Assembly (NCBI GenBank): GCA_965203605.1
Contig: OZ241902.1
Span: 744,001-808,000, forward strand
Origin: JAPOUP01 sp965203605
GTDB taxonomy: Bacteria > Pseudomonadota > Alphaproteobacteria > Rhodobacterales > Rhodobacteraceae
Length of the DNA stretch: 64,000 nt
Direction: 5' to 3'
The position numbers and the translations under genes are program-made. The notes beneath the pieces were generated by a model. It was not told the origin of the DNA, searched no databases, and saw only the letters and a program-made list of their open reading frames with translations. This document shows positions 18,494 to 27,046 of this stretch, piece by piece (within the stretch, counting starts at the first letter, position 1; the number at the start of each line of letters is the position of its first letter).

Positions 18494-19771
18494 CTAGCCT
18501 TCCAGCCGTCGATCCTTATGCATGTACCATTGATAGGTCAATTCGGCACCGATCTTGCCCAGCGGCCCAAAGACCGAACTCAGCCTGAACCGGTCAGCGA
18601 ATTCGCGATAGCGCGTGTCGCCGTCGGCAATGGCTGCGGCCAGGAATTCGCCAGAGATGTTAGTGGGCGCGACACCGTGCCCACCAAAGGCCTGCGCATA
18701 CCAGACATTTGGTTTTTCCTGCCCGATCTGAGGCATCTTGTGGCGCGACCAACTCATCAGACCCTGCCAGGCATAATCGACCTTGACGCCTTCAAGTTGC
18801 GGAAAAACCTTCAGCAAGTCAGCGCACAGCAACTCGTCCAGATTGCCGGGCTGCTTGGTGTTGGTGGCCAAACGGCCGCCCCACATGATCCGCCCGTCTG
18901 GCAGCGGTCGGTAATAGTCGAAGGCAAACCGCGTGTCGTAGATTGCATGCTCGCAGGTGAACGCTTCGCCGCGTCGGTCGCCGAGGTTTTCGGTTACCAT
19001 GACATAGGTGCCGATCGGTAGCGACGCACGTTGCAGCGGCTTGTAAAGACCGTTCAGATAGCCGCCGCAGCAAATGACCAAACGCTTGGCGCACACCTGT
19101 CCCCTGCCCGTCCGCACGATTTTGATGGGGCCATCGGCCTCAATCTGCATGACACGCGAATTGGCGAAGAGCTGACCGCCCTTTTCCGCGATCACGCTGG
19201 CAAGACCCAAGGCATATTTCAGCGGGTGAAAGTGGAACGCGTTCTTTTCGATCAGCCCACCATTGTAGCGGTCGGACTTGACGTTCTCACGCAGCTGCTC
19301 AGGCGTCTCATACTCCAGCGCAACACCGAAGCTGTCGGCCATGAATTCCTGATGGTCGCGAAGGACTTGTTCGTCCCTGAACCAGTTGCATAGCTTCACG
19401 CCACTCCAGTTCACGTCACAATCAATGCCGTAATCCTTGATGCGTTGGCGGATCAGTTCGATCCCGTCCAGTGTATAGCCGTAGAGTTTCCGCGCCTTCT
19501 CGGTGCCGACCGCCTTGAGCAGACCATGTTCGTGCAGGGAATAGCCACCGAAAGCAAACCCACCATTACGCCCGGAACAACCAAAGCCAATGTCCTCGGC
19601 GTCTAGCACCACGACGCCCGGTTGGTCGCGCTCGACGAGTCCCAACGCTGTCGACAACCCTGCATAACCAGCGCCTACGATGCAGGTCTCCGCGTCTATG
19701 GTTTCTGTCAGCTCCGAGTAGGTCTGTGCTGATTTCGCCGTAGCGGCGTAGTAGCTGTCAGGATATCCCAT
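18494..19771 (-). CDS. FAD-dependent amine oxidoreductase (DAO family, PuuB-like)
   Basis: This is a 425-residue flavoprotein. The dinucleotide-binding motif is CIVGAGYAGLSTALGL (~residues 30-45). The segment GFGCSGRNGGFAFGGYS is typical of gamma-glutamylputrescine oxidase-like enzymes, and the C-terminal FAD motif is AFGGHGVAPTNISGEFLAAA (~375). Members oxidise amines such as putrescine derivatives or N-substituted amino acids. It lies 12 bp downstream of a ureohydrolase gene on the same strand, so it may oxidise the amine released by guanidine hydrolysis (inference). Confidence 0.87.
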   Translation of the reverse strand: MGYPDSYYAATAKSAQTYSELTETIDAETCIVGAGYAGLSTALGLVERDQPGVVVLDAEDIGFGCSGRNGGFAFGGYSLHEHGLLKAVGTEKARKLYGYTLDGIELIRQRIKDYGIDCDVNWSGVKLCNWFRDEQVLRDHQEFMADSFGVALEYETPEQLRENVKSDRYNGGLIEKNAFHFHPLKYALGLASVIAEKGGQLFANSRVMQIEADGPIKIVRTGRGQVCAKRLVICCGGYLNGLYKPLQRASLPIGTYVMVTENLGDRRGEAFTCEHAIYDTRFAFDYYRPLPDGRIMWGGRLATNTKQPGNLDELLCADLLKVFPQLEGVKVDYAWQGLMSWSRHKMPQIGQEKPNVWYAQAFGGHGVAPTNISGEFLAAAIADGDTRYREFADRFRLSSVFGPLGKIGAELTYQWYMHKDRRLEG

Positions 19772-19783
19772 TGTTAATTCTGT

Positions 19784-20833
19784 TCAGTTCTGCCTGACCA
19801 AGTCGGTGCGACGAATGCTGTAGTCGATACGGTGCCCAGTGGTCTGCGCGAAAGACGCCAGGATGTGCGACAACATGCAGGCCGCGATTTTGGCGGTCAC
19901 GTCGGCATGGTCCTCGCGCGGGCACAGTTCGGAGATTTCGATCACGCCCACACGGCCTTTAGCGCCGATGATGCGGGCCGCTTGGATGATCTCGCGCGCG
20001 TCGATACCGCCCGGTTCGGGCATAGTCACGCCCGGTGCACAGGACGAATCCAGTACGTTGAGATCAAAGGACAGGTATTGCTTGTCCGACCCGTTCCAGA
20101 CCTTGTCGACAGATTCAGAGATGCAGGACACGACGCCGCGGTCGATCAGTTCGTTCATCGCGTAGTAGCGCAGCCCCCGTTCTTTGGACAGGTCAAAGAC
20201 GTCCTTGGGATTCAGTGAGTTGCGCGCACCAACGTGGACAGCGTTTTGAATCGGCAGGTTGGGAAGCTCGGTCATGCGCGCCGACGCGGAGATCGACACG
20301 TTGCGCTCACCGGCCCAGCTGTCGGCCATGTCCAAGTGTGCGCCGAAATGCAGATAGCCCATCTTGGCCTCACCCAGATGATCCGACAGGGCCTTGCCAG
20401 CCGGAATCGAGATCGAGTGGTCGCCACCGCCGATTATCGGCGTCAGACCTGAATCCAGGATCATTTTCACGGCATTATAGATCTGTTCGTGCGACTTTTC
20501 AGTGTTGCCGGGGGCCAGCTTGACGTCACTGCAATCGATCACCGGGCAGGCGGCAGAGATATCGACACCATATTCCCACATGTACGAGAAGTATTTGGTT
20601 GATGCCTCACGCAGGCTGTGCGGCGCGGCATAGGATCCGGGACGCCCGATATTGCCAGCGTCGAACGGCACGCCGAGATAGGCGAATGTCGCGCCGCTTT
20701 CGGCAAGCGCCTCGGGAGTCAGTTCGACATGCGGGGCGTGCATGAAGGTCAGGATGCCGGGGGTCTTCACGTTGACCGGGCTGTCAGCGTCGAGCGGGGA
20801 AAACAGGTGTTCATAGGCAGTTTTGGGGTTCAT
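19784..20833 (-). CDS. Ureohydrolase-family protein with two missing metal ligands
   Basis: This is a 349-residue agmatinase/arginase-fold protein. It keeps His139 in GGGDHSISIP, His166 and Asp168, and Asp257. The first Asp of the usual DAHxD motif is Gly164 (HFGAHLDM) and the second Asp of the usual DxD is Asn259 (SFDLNVLD). Four of six metal ligands therefore remain and a normal binuclear Mn or Ni site is unlikely. Its start overlaps the stop of the next ureohydrolase upstream by 4 bp, so the two are translationally coupled. It may be a non-catalytic or altered subunit of a heteromer, or an enzyme with a single metal. Confidence 0.85.
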   Translation of the reverse strand: MNPKTAYEHLFSPLDADSPVNVKTPGILTFMHAPHVELTPEALAESGATFAYLGVPFDAGNIGRPGSYAAPHSLREASTKYFSYMWEYGVDISAACPVIDCSDVKLAPGNTEKSHEQIYNAVKMILDSGLTPIIGGGDHSISIPAGKALSDHLGEAKMGYLHFGAHLDMADSWAGERNVSISASARMTELPNLPIQNAVHVGARNSLNPKDVFDLSKERGLRYYAMNELIDRGVVSCISESVDKVWNGSDKQYLSFDLNVLDSSCAPGVTMPEPGGIDAREIIQAARIIGAKGRVGVIEISELCPREDHADVTAKIAACMLSHILASFAQTTGHRIDYSIRRTDLVRQN

Positions 20834-21951
20834 TGGGCTTGCTCCCGAGCTTCGAATTCTTCGGTTGCACCACGTCCGCCTTCGCTCAAGATGCGGTTGG
20901 CCCGTGCGCCCAGGAATTCGTAGAAGACGTTACACAGCAGTTTTCCAGTGATGTTGTTCTTGTCGTAGACTTCGCAGTGCTCCGACACGTCCAGAATGTG
21001 GATGTTGTATTCACCCATGATCCGGCCTGCACGGATCGCCTCGCGGGCGAGAATGCCGCCCGGCTCGGGTTCCGTCGTGCCCGGTGCGCAAGAGGCATCC
21101 AGCACGTCACTGTCAAAAGTGACATAGATGTAGTCGGTGCCTTTGGCGCAGATGTCCAGGGCACGCCGTGTGGCGGTGTCGATTCCGATCTCGACGATCT
21201 CACGCATCGGCATGACGCGAATGTCGTTGTCGACGCAGTAGTCATACCAATCCTTGGGGTTCAGTCCATTGCGCGACCCGGCATGCACCATATTGGACAT
21301 GTCACAATTTGGCAGCTCGGCCGCGCGCGTGACGTTCGATGCATTGGTGAACTCGATTCCGCCCCAGTCGGGTGAGGCATCGAGGTGGCAATCATAGGCG
21401 CAGAAGCCCAGTTTGCTGTCGCTGAAATGGTCTGAAAGCGCCTTGACGCTGGGAATCGGGATCGAGTGATCGCCGCCACCCAGCAGAATCATGGCACCGC
21501 CTTCGAGGCATTCCATCACATAGTTGTAGATATTGGTATGGGTCAGGCGCGGATTGGACGGCACCACCGGTACGTCACCGCAATCGACAATCCGGAAAAA
21601 TTTCAGCAGATCGATGTCATGTTCCGGGCTGTAGGGGAAATACTGCGTGGATGAGGCGCGTAGCCCCTCGGGGCCCGAGCTGGCGCCAGGCTTGGCCACA
21701 TTGCCTTCGTCATAGGGAATGCCCAGGAAGCACACCGTGGCCCCCATGTCCCGGATGGCATTACGGTCGGGTGGACAATAGGGTGCGCCCATGAAGGTCT
21801 TGATGCCGGGGGCCTTGAACGCGCCGTTATGGGTTTTGGGAGAGTAGATGTAGCCGTCATCGTCTTGCATCGCGGGGCCGCGGTGCTGGTGGGCTACGGG
21901 TTGCCAGATCCATTTCTGACGATCATGGCCGTGGTGATGTCTGCCACACAT
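20830..21951 (-). CDS. Ureohydrolase (agmatinase/guanidine hydrolase family) with His-rich N terminus
   Basis: This is a 373-residue ureohydrolase with a full ligand set: His162 in GGGDHSIPIP, Asp187/His189/Asp191 in YDCHLDAS, and Asp280/Asp282 in TFDSDVLDASCAPG. The start at 21951 is favoured over an internal Met28 because GGAGAG lies six bases upstream. The resulting N terminus MCGRHHHGHDRQ is Cys/His-rich and could bind or deliver a metal. It is the first enzyme gene after livK and is coupled to the ligand-deficient paralogue. Guanidine hydrolases of this family are known nickel enzymes, but substrate and metal are not shown by this sequence. Confidence 0.87.
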   Translation of the reverse strand: MCGRHHHGHDRQKWIWQPVAHQHRGPAMQDDDGYIYSPKTHNGAFKAPGIKTFMGAPYCPPDRNAIRDMGATVCFLGIPYDEGNVAKPGASSGPEGLRASSTQYFPYSPEHDIDLLKFFRIVDCGDVPVVPSNPRLTHTNIYNYVMECLEGGAMILLGGGDHSIPIPSVKALSDHFSDSKLGFCAYDCHLDASPDWGGIEFTNASNVTRAAELPNCDMSNMVHAGSRNGLNPKDWYDYCVDNDIRVMPMREIVEIGIDTATRRALDICAKGTDYIYVTFDSDVLDASCAPGTTEPEPGGILAREAIRAGRIMGEYNIHILDVSEHCEVYDKNNITGKLLCNVFYEFLGARANRILSEGGRGATEEFEAREQAQ

Positions 21952-21985
21952 ATATCTCTCCGGAAGCTGATGAACGAGTTAAGCC

Positions 21986-22003
21986 AGTCCGCTCGGGCGG
22001 ACT
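21986..22003 (-). other. Short perfect hairpin in the livK-ureohydrolase spacer
   Basis: AGTCCGC and GCGGACT form a 7-bp stem with a 4-base loop, with no U-tract on the minus strand. It lies about 35 bp upstream of the ureohydrolase start and could affect mRNA stability or translation. Confidence 0.4.
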
Positions 22004-22026
22004 CGGTGAGAATCGGTCTGGAATGC

Positions 22027-22052
22027 GGGCCGGTATCCGATGGTGCCGGCCC
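22027..22052 (-). terminator. Hairpin directly after livK-type gene
   Basis: GGGCCGG and CCGGCCC form a 7-bp GC-only stem with a 12-base loop, beginning 9 bp past the binding-protein stop. It lacks a U-tract, so it is more likely a partial terminator or a stabiliser that keeps binding-protein mRNA abundant than a full stop. Such hairpins are common between binding-protein genes and their downstream partners. Confidence 0.5.
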
Positions 22053-22060
22053 GACCTGTG

Positions 22061-23275
22061 TTATTGTGCCCAGCCAGGAACCTGGAAGTCGGCGACTTTC
22101 TCTGTTCCGATCACCACGCGCACCAGCCGGCCGCCTTGCGCTTGCAACAGCTGTACGGGGACACCTTCACCAGCATCAACATACTGTTCTTCATTGAACG
22201 AGATGTCGCCGATCAAGCCATCGTAGTTGATCGAGCGCAGGGCATCCTGCACCTTGTCGAAGTCGCGTGAATCGCCGGCCTGTTCAACCGCCGCTGCCCA
22301 GACCTGAACCTGGTCATACACCTGTGCGGCGATGCCCAAAGGCGCTTCGACGCCGTATTCCGCTTTCCACAGCGCATTGAACGCTTCGCCCTCTTCACCA
22401 GGCTGGTGCGCCGACAGCGTGAAGCCAAGCGTTCCGTCCAGTGCACCGGATGCGATGATTTCACCAACGGCTGGGATTGACAGAGAGTAGCCGGTGTAAA
22501 CGATCGCGTCGGGGATCGGGTTGGCCTTGAGTTGTTCAATCATTGCAACAATCCCGGCCGGATCCAGAAGCTCGACATAGATGAGCGACGGTTCGGCGTC
22601 ACGCAGCCGGGACAGGATACCCGACCATTCAGTGGTGCCCCAGGGCACATCTTCGGCCATGACAACTGACCAACCCGCTTCTTCCGCTGCTTCTGCAGCA
22701 CCGTCAGGTGTATTGATTTCCCAGTCGATGGGCCCGCGCAGGAAGGCGACGTTCCTGTTGGCGAATTCATGGTCGGTCGCCAAAAGAGCGTCAAAGGACA
22801 GCTTGCCGTAGTTACGGTCGAAGTCGGTCGCCATGAAGGTGTTATCACACCCCATGTTGTTGCGCATCGTCACCACATTCGCGGTCGCATCGGCGTGGAT
22901 ATAGGGTTGGTCATAGGGGCAGAATGCTGGAATATCCGGGCCCATGCCGCCGTAGCCATTGATCAGAACATCAACGTCATCGCGGTCCAGCAGGCTGCTG
23001 GCCGCAGCGACGAGCTTGTCGGGCGTCAGGTCGCCGATATCAAAGACTGTGACGTCAATTTCTTTGCCATTCAGACCGCCGTTGGTGTTGATCTGTTTGA
23101 CAGCAAGCCGGATCGCCTGCTCCATGACCTGGCCATCGCTGGCATACGGGCCCGTCACCGGAATCGGTGCGCCCAGATTGATTTTCTCAGCAGAGGCAAA
23201 GCTCGCGACTGCGCTCAACAAAACTGCGCCGCCAAAAGCTCGCATACTAAGCGTTTTCTTGATCCAAGTGTTCAT
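22061..23275 (-). CDS. ABC transporter substrate-binding protein, branched-chain amino acid/amide type (LivK-like)
   Basis: This is a 404-residue periplasmic binding protein of the Peripla_BP_6 family. The start at 23275 is chosen because GGGAGG lies just upstream; it gives a signal peptide of two Lys residues, a hydrophobic core (GGAVLLSAVASFA) and an Ala-Ser-Ala cleavage region near residue 29. The mature N terminus EKINLGAPIPVTGPYASDGQ is typical. It is the first gene of the minus-strand cluster and is the presumed binding subunit for the livHMGF-type genes ~9-12 kb downstream, now separated by IS elements. Confidence 0.9.
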   Translation of the reverse strand: MNTWIKKTLSMRAFGGAVLLSAVASFASAEKINLGAPIPVTGPYASDGQVMEQAIRLAVKQINTNGGLNGKEIDVTVFDIGDLTPDKLVAAASSLLDRDDVDVLINGYGGMGPDIPAFCPYDQPYIHADATANVVTMRNNMGCDNTFMATDFDRNYGKLSFDALLATDHEFANRNVAFLRGPIDWEINTPDGAAEAAEEAGWSVVMAEDVPWGTTEWSGILSRLRDAEPSLIYVELLDPAGIVAMIEQLKANPIPDAIVYTGYSLSIPAVGEIIASGALDGTLGFTLSAHQPGEEGEAFNALWKAEYGVEAPLGIAAQVYDQVQVWAAAVEQAGDSRDFDKVQDALRSINYDGLIGDISFNEEQYVDAGEGVPVQLLQAQGGRLVRVVIGTEKVADFQVPGWAQ

Positions 23276-23355
23276 GTTGCCTCCCATTCCGTTGTTTAGC
23301 GCTGAACCAGTTTCCGAATCTCGTCCGCGTAAGCTCAATCAGGATTATCGTGCCC

Positions 23356-23784
23356 CATTCCACTTCGAAGTGTAACACCGGGCGTTTCCGTAGTGAGGGC
23401 GGAGCCCGAGACGAGAAAATGACCTGAAGGCGGGATTTCCGGCCCTCCGGGCACCGCAGCTCCGGTCCCGGAACTGCTGGAGTTCCGTCTGAAGGGAGCG
23501 TATCCGCGTTCTCGGCGCAGCGCAACCCCTTCGCCGGGGGGGTGCAGCAGTTCCCGCCAGTCGATCCGCTGGCCCGCTGACGGCCGGTTCGGCGGTATCG
23601 CGTCGGCCGGATGTTCCGGATGCGCACGTCTGATGGCTGGGCGGCTGTCCGGTGTCAAAAAATGGGGCGGGTATCGGCGAAGGGCGGGATCGGGGTGGTT
23701 CGGGCGTGGTCGGGGCGGCCACCGACCGGCGCGGATCAGGCCGGGGTGGTCCTCCCTGCCGGGCTGCCCGGCGATTGCCCGGCA
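23356..23784. other. GC-rich stretch without a recognisable gene; possible IS remnant
   Basis: No convincing coding frame. At 23356-23379 it carries a sequence containing TGTAACACC whose reverse complement (GGTGTTACACTTC) recurs at about 33882 at the outer edge of the other side of the IS nest. Read on the minus strand, the interior shares TGGCGGGAA-TGCTGC with sequence near 33450. These two stretches may be remnants of one further element into which the nest inserted, or two related remnants. Confidence 0.4.
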
Positions 23785-23984
23785 GCATCCATGTTGGAAT
23801 TCAAGCCCGGATCCGGCTTTTTTTCCGTTTTTTCCGGGTTCCGTGTGCGGCTGTCCCGGACCTTTCCACAGCGTTCCCCACAGGGGGCGCCGTCCGGGCA
23901 CGCCGGAAACGCCCGCCGGGGAGGCCCCGGGCGGCCCGAAGGTGATTCGCTCCGCGTGCCGGACGGACGCGGTCCGGCCTGCCG

Positions 23985-24122
23985 TCAGGCGGCGGTGGCC
24001 GCCGTCCGGTCCTCCCACATCCGGCGGTCGCGGAGAAGGGCGTTGGCGGTCACGCCCGGCCCGCGCATGACGGCGACGGGGGCCACCCTGTGGGGCTTTC
24101 CCCTCTCCCGGAGCCGTTGGTA
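23985..24122 (-). pseudogene. IS-B transposase, 3' (C-terminal) part, copy 1
   Basis: The minus strand encodes LYQRLRERGKPHRVAPVAVMR...VTANALLRDRRMWEDRTAATAA and a stop, the usual IS110-family C terminus. The upstream part of the same gene lies at 25912-26723, separated by IS-A. Joining the two parts across one CT dinucleotide restores DMGELYQRLRE in frame. Copy 2 of this segment (32814-32951) differs at a few bases, here giving MRGPGVTAN in place of MRRLVVTAN. Confidence 0.8.
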
Positions 24123-25911
24123 CAGATGCCATGAGACGATCCGCCGTTTGCCTTCGCGGGTGATTCGGTGCAAGGGAATGACGATGGTTCAACATGTTGT
24201 GGCGGGGGGCCATTTGACGGCAACCCCCGCACGGTGAAAGGAGAGAAAGATGACTGATTCGAACCCGCCCTTCAAGGGGGACGTTACCACGGTTCAGTCG
24301 GCGCTGGAAGTGAGCGGCAGGAGCTGGGTGCTGGCGGTGGGCGATCCGTCCGACACGTCGAAGGCTGGCATGCACAGGCTGGCGCCGCGGGACGTCGACG
24401 GCCTTCTGGGGAAGCTCGGGCGGGCGCGGGAGCGGGCGTCGGCGGCCGGCGGGGATGTCCGGGTGATGCTGGTGTACGAGGCCGGCCACCAGGGCTTCCG
24501 GTGGTCCGGCGGCTGGAGGGTGAGGATGTCGAGGTGGTTGTCTGCGATCCGGCGAGCCTTGAGGTGGTGGGCGGGAAAAGGAAAGTGAAGACAGACCGGA
24601 TCGACGCCCGCCGCATGGTCCGTGCGCCGCGGGCCTGGGACGGCGGCGACCGGGACGCGATGTCGCGGGTGCGTGTCCCGACGGTCGCGGAGGAGGACAG
24701 CAGGCGGCTTCTGCGCCGCCGGGAGCGTCTGGTGAAGGAGCGCCGCCGCCTCGCGAACGCCGTCGACGGGCTCCTGAGGCTGCACGGACTGTCCGGCGCG
24801 CATCCGGAGAGGCCGGGGTTCCGGGAGCGGCCCGTCGGGATGGAGACCGGCTACGGCACGCCGCTTCCGCCGGAGCTGCTGGCCGGGACCGGGGGCATCC
24901 CCGGCCGGCTGGAGCTGGTGTGCGCGGAGATGAAGGTGGCCGGGGCGAGCGGGATGGAGATGCCGGGGCGTCGGGCCGGGCCCTCGACAGCCTTCACGCG
25001 GATGCCGACCGGCCTCCCGCCGCCCCGGCTCCCCGGAAGGAGGCCGCCGATCCGGAAAGAGCCGCCGGGAAGGAGGGGCCGGACGGGGCGGATCCGGCCG
25101 GTGCGCCAGCTGAGAGGCCGCGGGCGGGACCGGCGAACCCCCACCACGCGGCGGCGCCGGGCCGGCTGCGCGGGATCGGCCCGAACGACGCGCTGATGCT
25201 GGGCGGCGGGCCCTTCCACCGGGAGCTGCGCAACCGCCGGCAGCTGGCCAGCCTCGCGGGGCTGGCGCCGGTGCCCTTCGCGGGCGGGGTCGACAACGAC
25301 CAGGGGCTCGGCAAGGCGGGCAGCGCCATGCTGCGAAAGCACCTCGTGCGGATGGCCTGGCGCTGGCTGCGCCACCAGCCCGACAGCGCGCTGTCCGCGT
25401 GGTTCCGGAGCCACCTGGGCGCCCGCGACGGGCGTTCGCGCAGGCGGGGGATCGTGGCGCTGGCGCGCAGGCTGCTGGTCGCGCCGTTGCGGTTCGCCAC
25501 CACCGGGCTGGTGCCGGAGGGTGCCGTCCTGTCCGAAGCGCAGGCATAGGGGGCAGGGGAAAGAGGAACAACGGAACACCCGGGCGGCCCGACGGGGCCT
25601 CCGGGGAACCCGGGCAGGGCGTGTGACCGTGACGGAGCCTGGTTCGCCGCAGGACGCGGCACCGGCCATCGGATGGGTCCCGCCCCCCGGAACGTGGCGC
25701 CGCCCGAATCGGGCATGATGGTCACGGGGCCGGCGGATGTCGGTCAACCGAACCGGACAGGAGTATGGACGCGCCGGTGGGCGCGTCATGGAACAGCGAC
25801 GTTCTGTCTGGCCTTCCCCGGTGGCACGGAAGCCGCCCCCAGACGGAGGAACCGACGATGTGAGGCCATGAAAGGGATTCATGAAAAAAGGGCTTGACCT
25901 GGCGGGTCTCA
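24123..25911 (+). mobile_element. IS-A copy 1 (IS110-family insertion sequence)
   Basis: About 1.79 kb. The left end contains ATGCCATGAGAC and the right end GTCTCATAAG, so a short ATGAGAC/GTCTCAT inverted repeat sits near the termini rather than long terminal repeats, as expected for IS110 elements. It sits inside the IS-B transposase gene. The 340 bp between the transposase end and the right terminus are non-coding. Confidence 0.82.
24250..25549 (+). pseudogene. IS-A transposase (IS110 family), copy 1, in three frames
   Basis: Three consecutive frames are needed. The first runs from MTDSNPPFKGD through VMLVYEAGHQGF; after a shift near 24500, RRLEGEDVEVVVCDPASLEVV and KTDRIDARRMVRA follow (the DEDD RuvC-like domain with its Asp-x-x-Asp); after a second shift near 24950, GRLRGIGPNDALMLGGG, LAGLAPVPF and KHLVRMAWRWLRHQPDSALS follow (the C-terminal Tnp_20 domain). 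An intact family member would be ~400 residues. The same two breaks occur in copies 2 and 3, so they predate duplication or are bypassed by recoding. Confidence 0.8.
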
Positions 25912-26723
25912 TAAGAGCTCCCCCATGTCCGGGGCGCACCTGCCGGACGGCAGCGCCGCCATGCAGGCGACGTCCCCCGACCGCCTCCTTCCGCCGCCGA
26001 TGTGGCGCCCTCCCCTGATGGTGCCGCTGTCGCGGGGGAGGGGGGCCACGCCGGGCAGGGAGGCGGCCTGCCGGTTGCCGATGGCGCCCAGCTCCGCCAT
26101 CCATGCGATCAGGGCCGCCGCGGTGACGGGGCCGATGCCGGGCACCGAGGTGAGGATGCGGTGGCTGTCGGCGAACTCCGGCGTCCCGGCGACCGTCCCG
26201 CCGATCCGCCGCTCCAGCGCCGCGATGGCGGTGTCCAGCTCCGCCAGCACCCTCCCGGCGGGCCCGCCGTCCTGCTGGGTGGCGGTCTCCGACACGACGG
26301 TCCTGAGCTCGGCGCGCTGGTCCACGGGCCTGTCCCGCAGCCCCGGCATGTCGCGGAGCCGGTCGATGGCGGCGGAGGCCGGCTCCGTGGCCTCCATGTC
26401 CGGGAACGCGGCCCCGAAGGCCGCCGGTATCCTGGCGTCCACCCTGTCCGTCCTCCCAAGGGCCCCGGCGGCCTTCGGGAGGTCCCGGGCCTGCCGCGGG
26501 TTCACGACGACGGCGGAGAACCCCCTGGCATGCAGCGACTGCAGCAGCGCCCGGTGCATGCGCCCCGTGGCCTCCATGACGGCCCGCGTGGCGCCGGCCT
26601 CCCTGAGGACGCGGCCGACCTTTCGGAAGCCGTCGCTGTCGTTCGTGGCCGTGAGGTCACGCCCGTTGACGTGGATGTCGGTGTACGCTTGCTTACGTCG
26701 ATTCCTGCGACCATTGCTGTCAT
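25912..26723 (-). pseudogene. IS-B transposase, 5' (N-terminal) part, copy 1
   Basis: The minus strand starts at an ATG at 26723 (MTAMVAGIDVSKR, with the first catalytic Asp). It loses frame after KRT because one base is missing relative to copy 2, then continues as NGRDLTATNDSDGF, VMEATGRMHRALLQSL, GRTDRVDARI and the Tnp_20 part VPGIGPVTAAALIAWMAELG. It stops at the IS-A insertion after CAPDMGEL. It is dead twice over: by the frameshift and by the IS insertion. Confidence 0.82.
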
Positions 26724-27046
26724 GCTCTCCCGCTCCTGGCCTCGCGATGATCCGGTTCCCGAAACCCAGGCATCCATCCAGGACCCGGGAGACGGACGGG
26801 AGGGCGGGCCGACCACGCTGCCGGACGGATCCGCTGTCGCGATCCAGGGTCCTATCGGTCCAACCCGTCCTGCGGGGCAGGGCCCCGCACCGCCGCCGCC
26901 GGTAGTGAACCGGCGGCGGCGGTCCCGACACAGGAATGAACCGGAGCGACAGCGGAAGGCAACAGACATGTTCTGCACAGAAAAACGCGCCAAAGTTATC
27001 CACAGCCACCTCCTCCATTCATTCCTGATTCTCTGAACATACGAGG

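Larger units (their letters stand above)
23785..27046. repeat. Left arm of a large inverted repeat (IS-B interrupted by IS-A copy 1)
   Basis: This segment recurs in reverse orientation as 28126-29260 plus 31000-33155. It consists of the 3' part of IS-B (23785-24122), IS-A copy 1 (24123-25911) and the 5' part of IS-B (25912-27046). The inner ends of the two arms are GAACATACGAGG and its complement. The spacer between the arms is 1079 bp. Confidence 0.85.

Noticed and set aside
22027..22052. Guanidine or other riboswitch near livK and the ureohydrolases
   Set aside because: The only structure seen is a plain GC hairpin after livK; the 5' leader of livK shows no riboswitch consensus that I recognise.
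24294..25571. Long minus-strand frame opposite IS-A, and its mirror at 31251-32747
   Set aside because: Pro/Arg/Ala-rich antisense reading of a high-GC transposase; no protein-like motifs.
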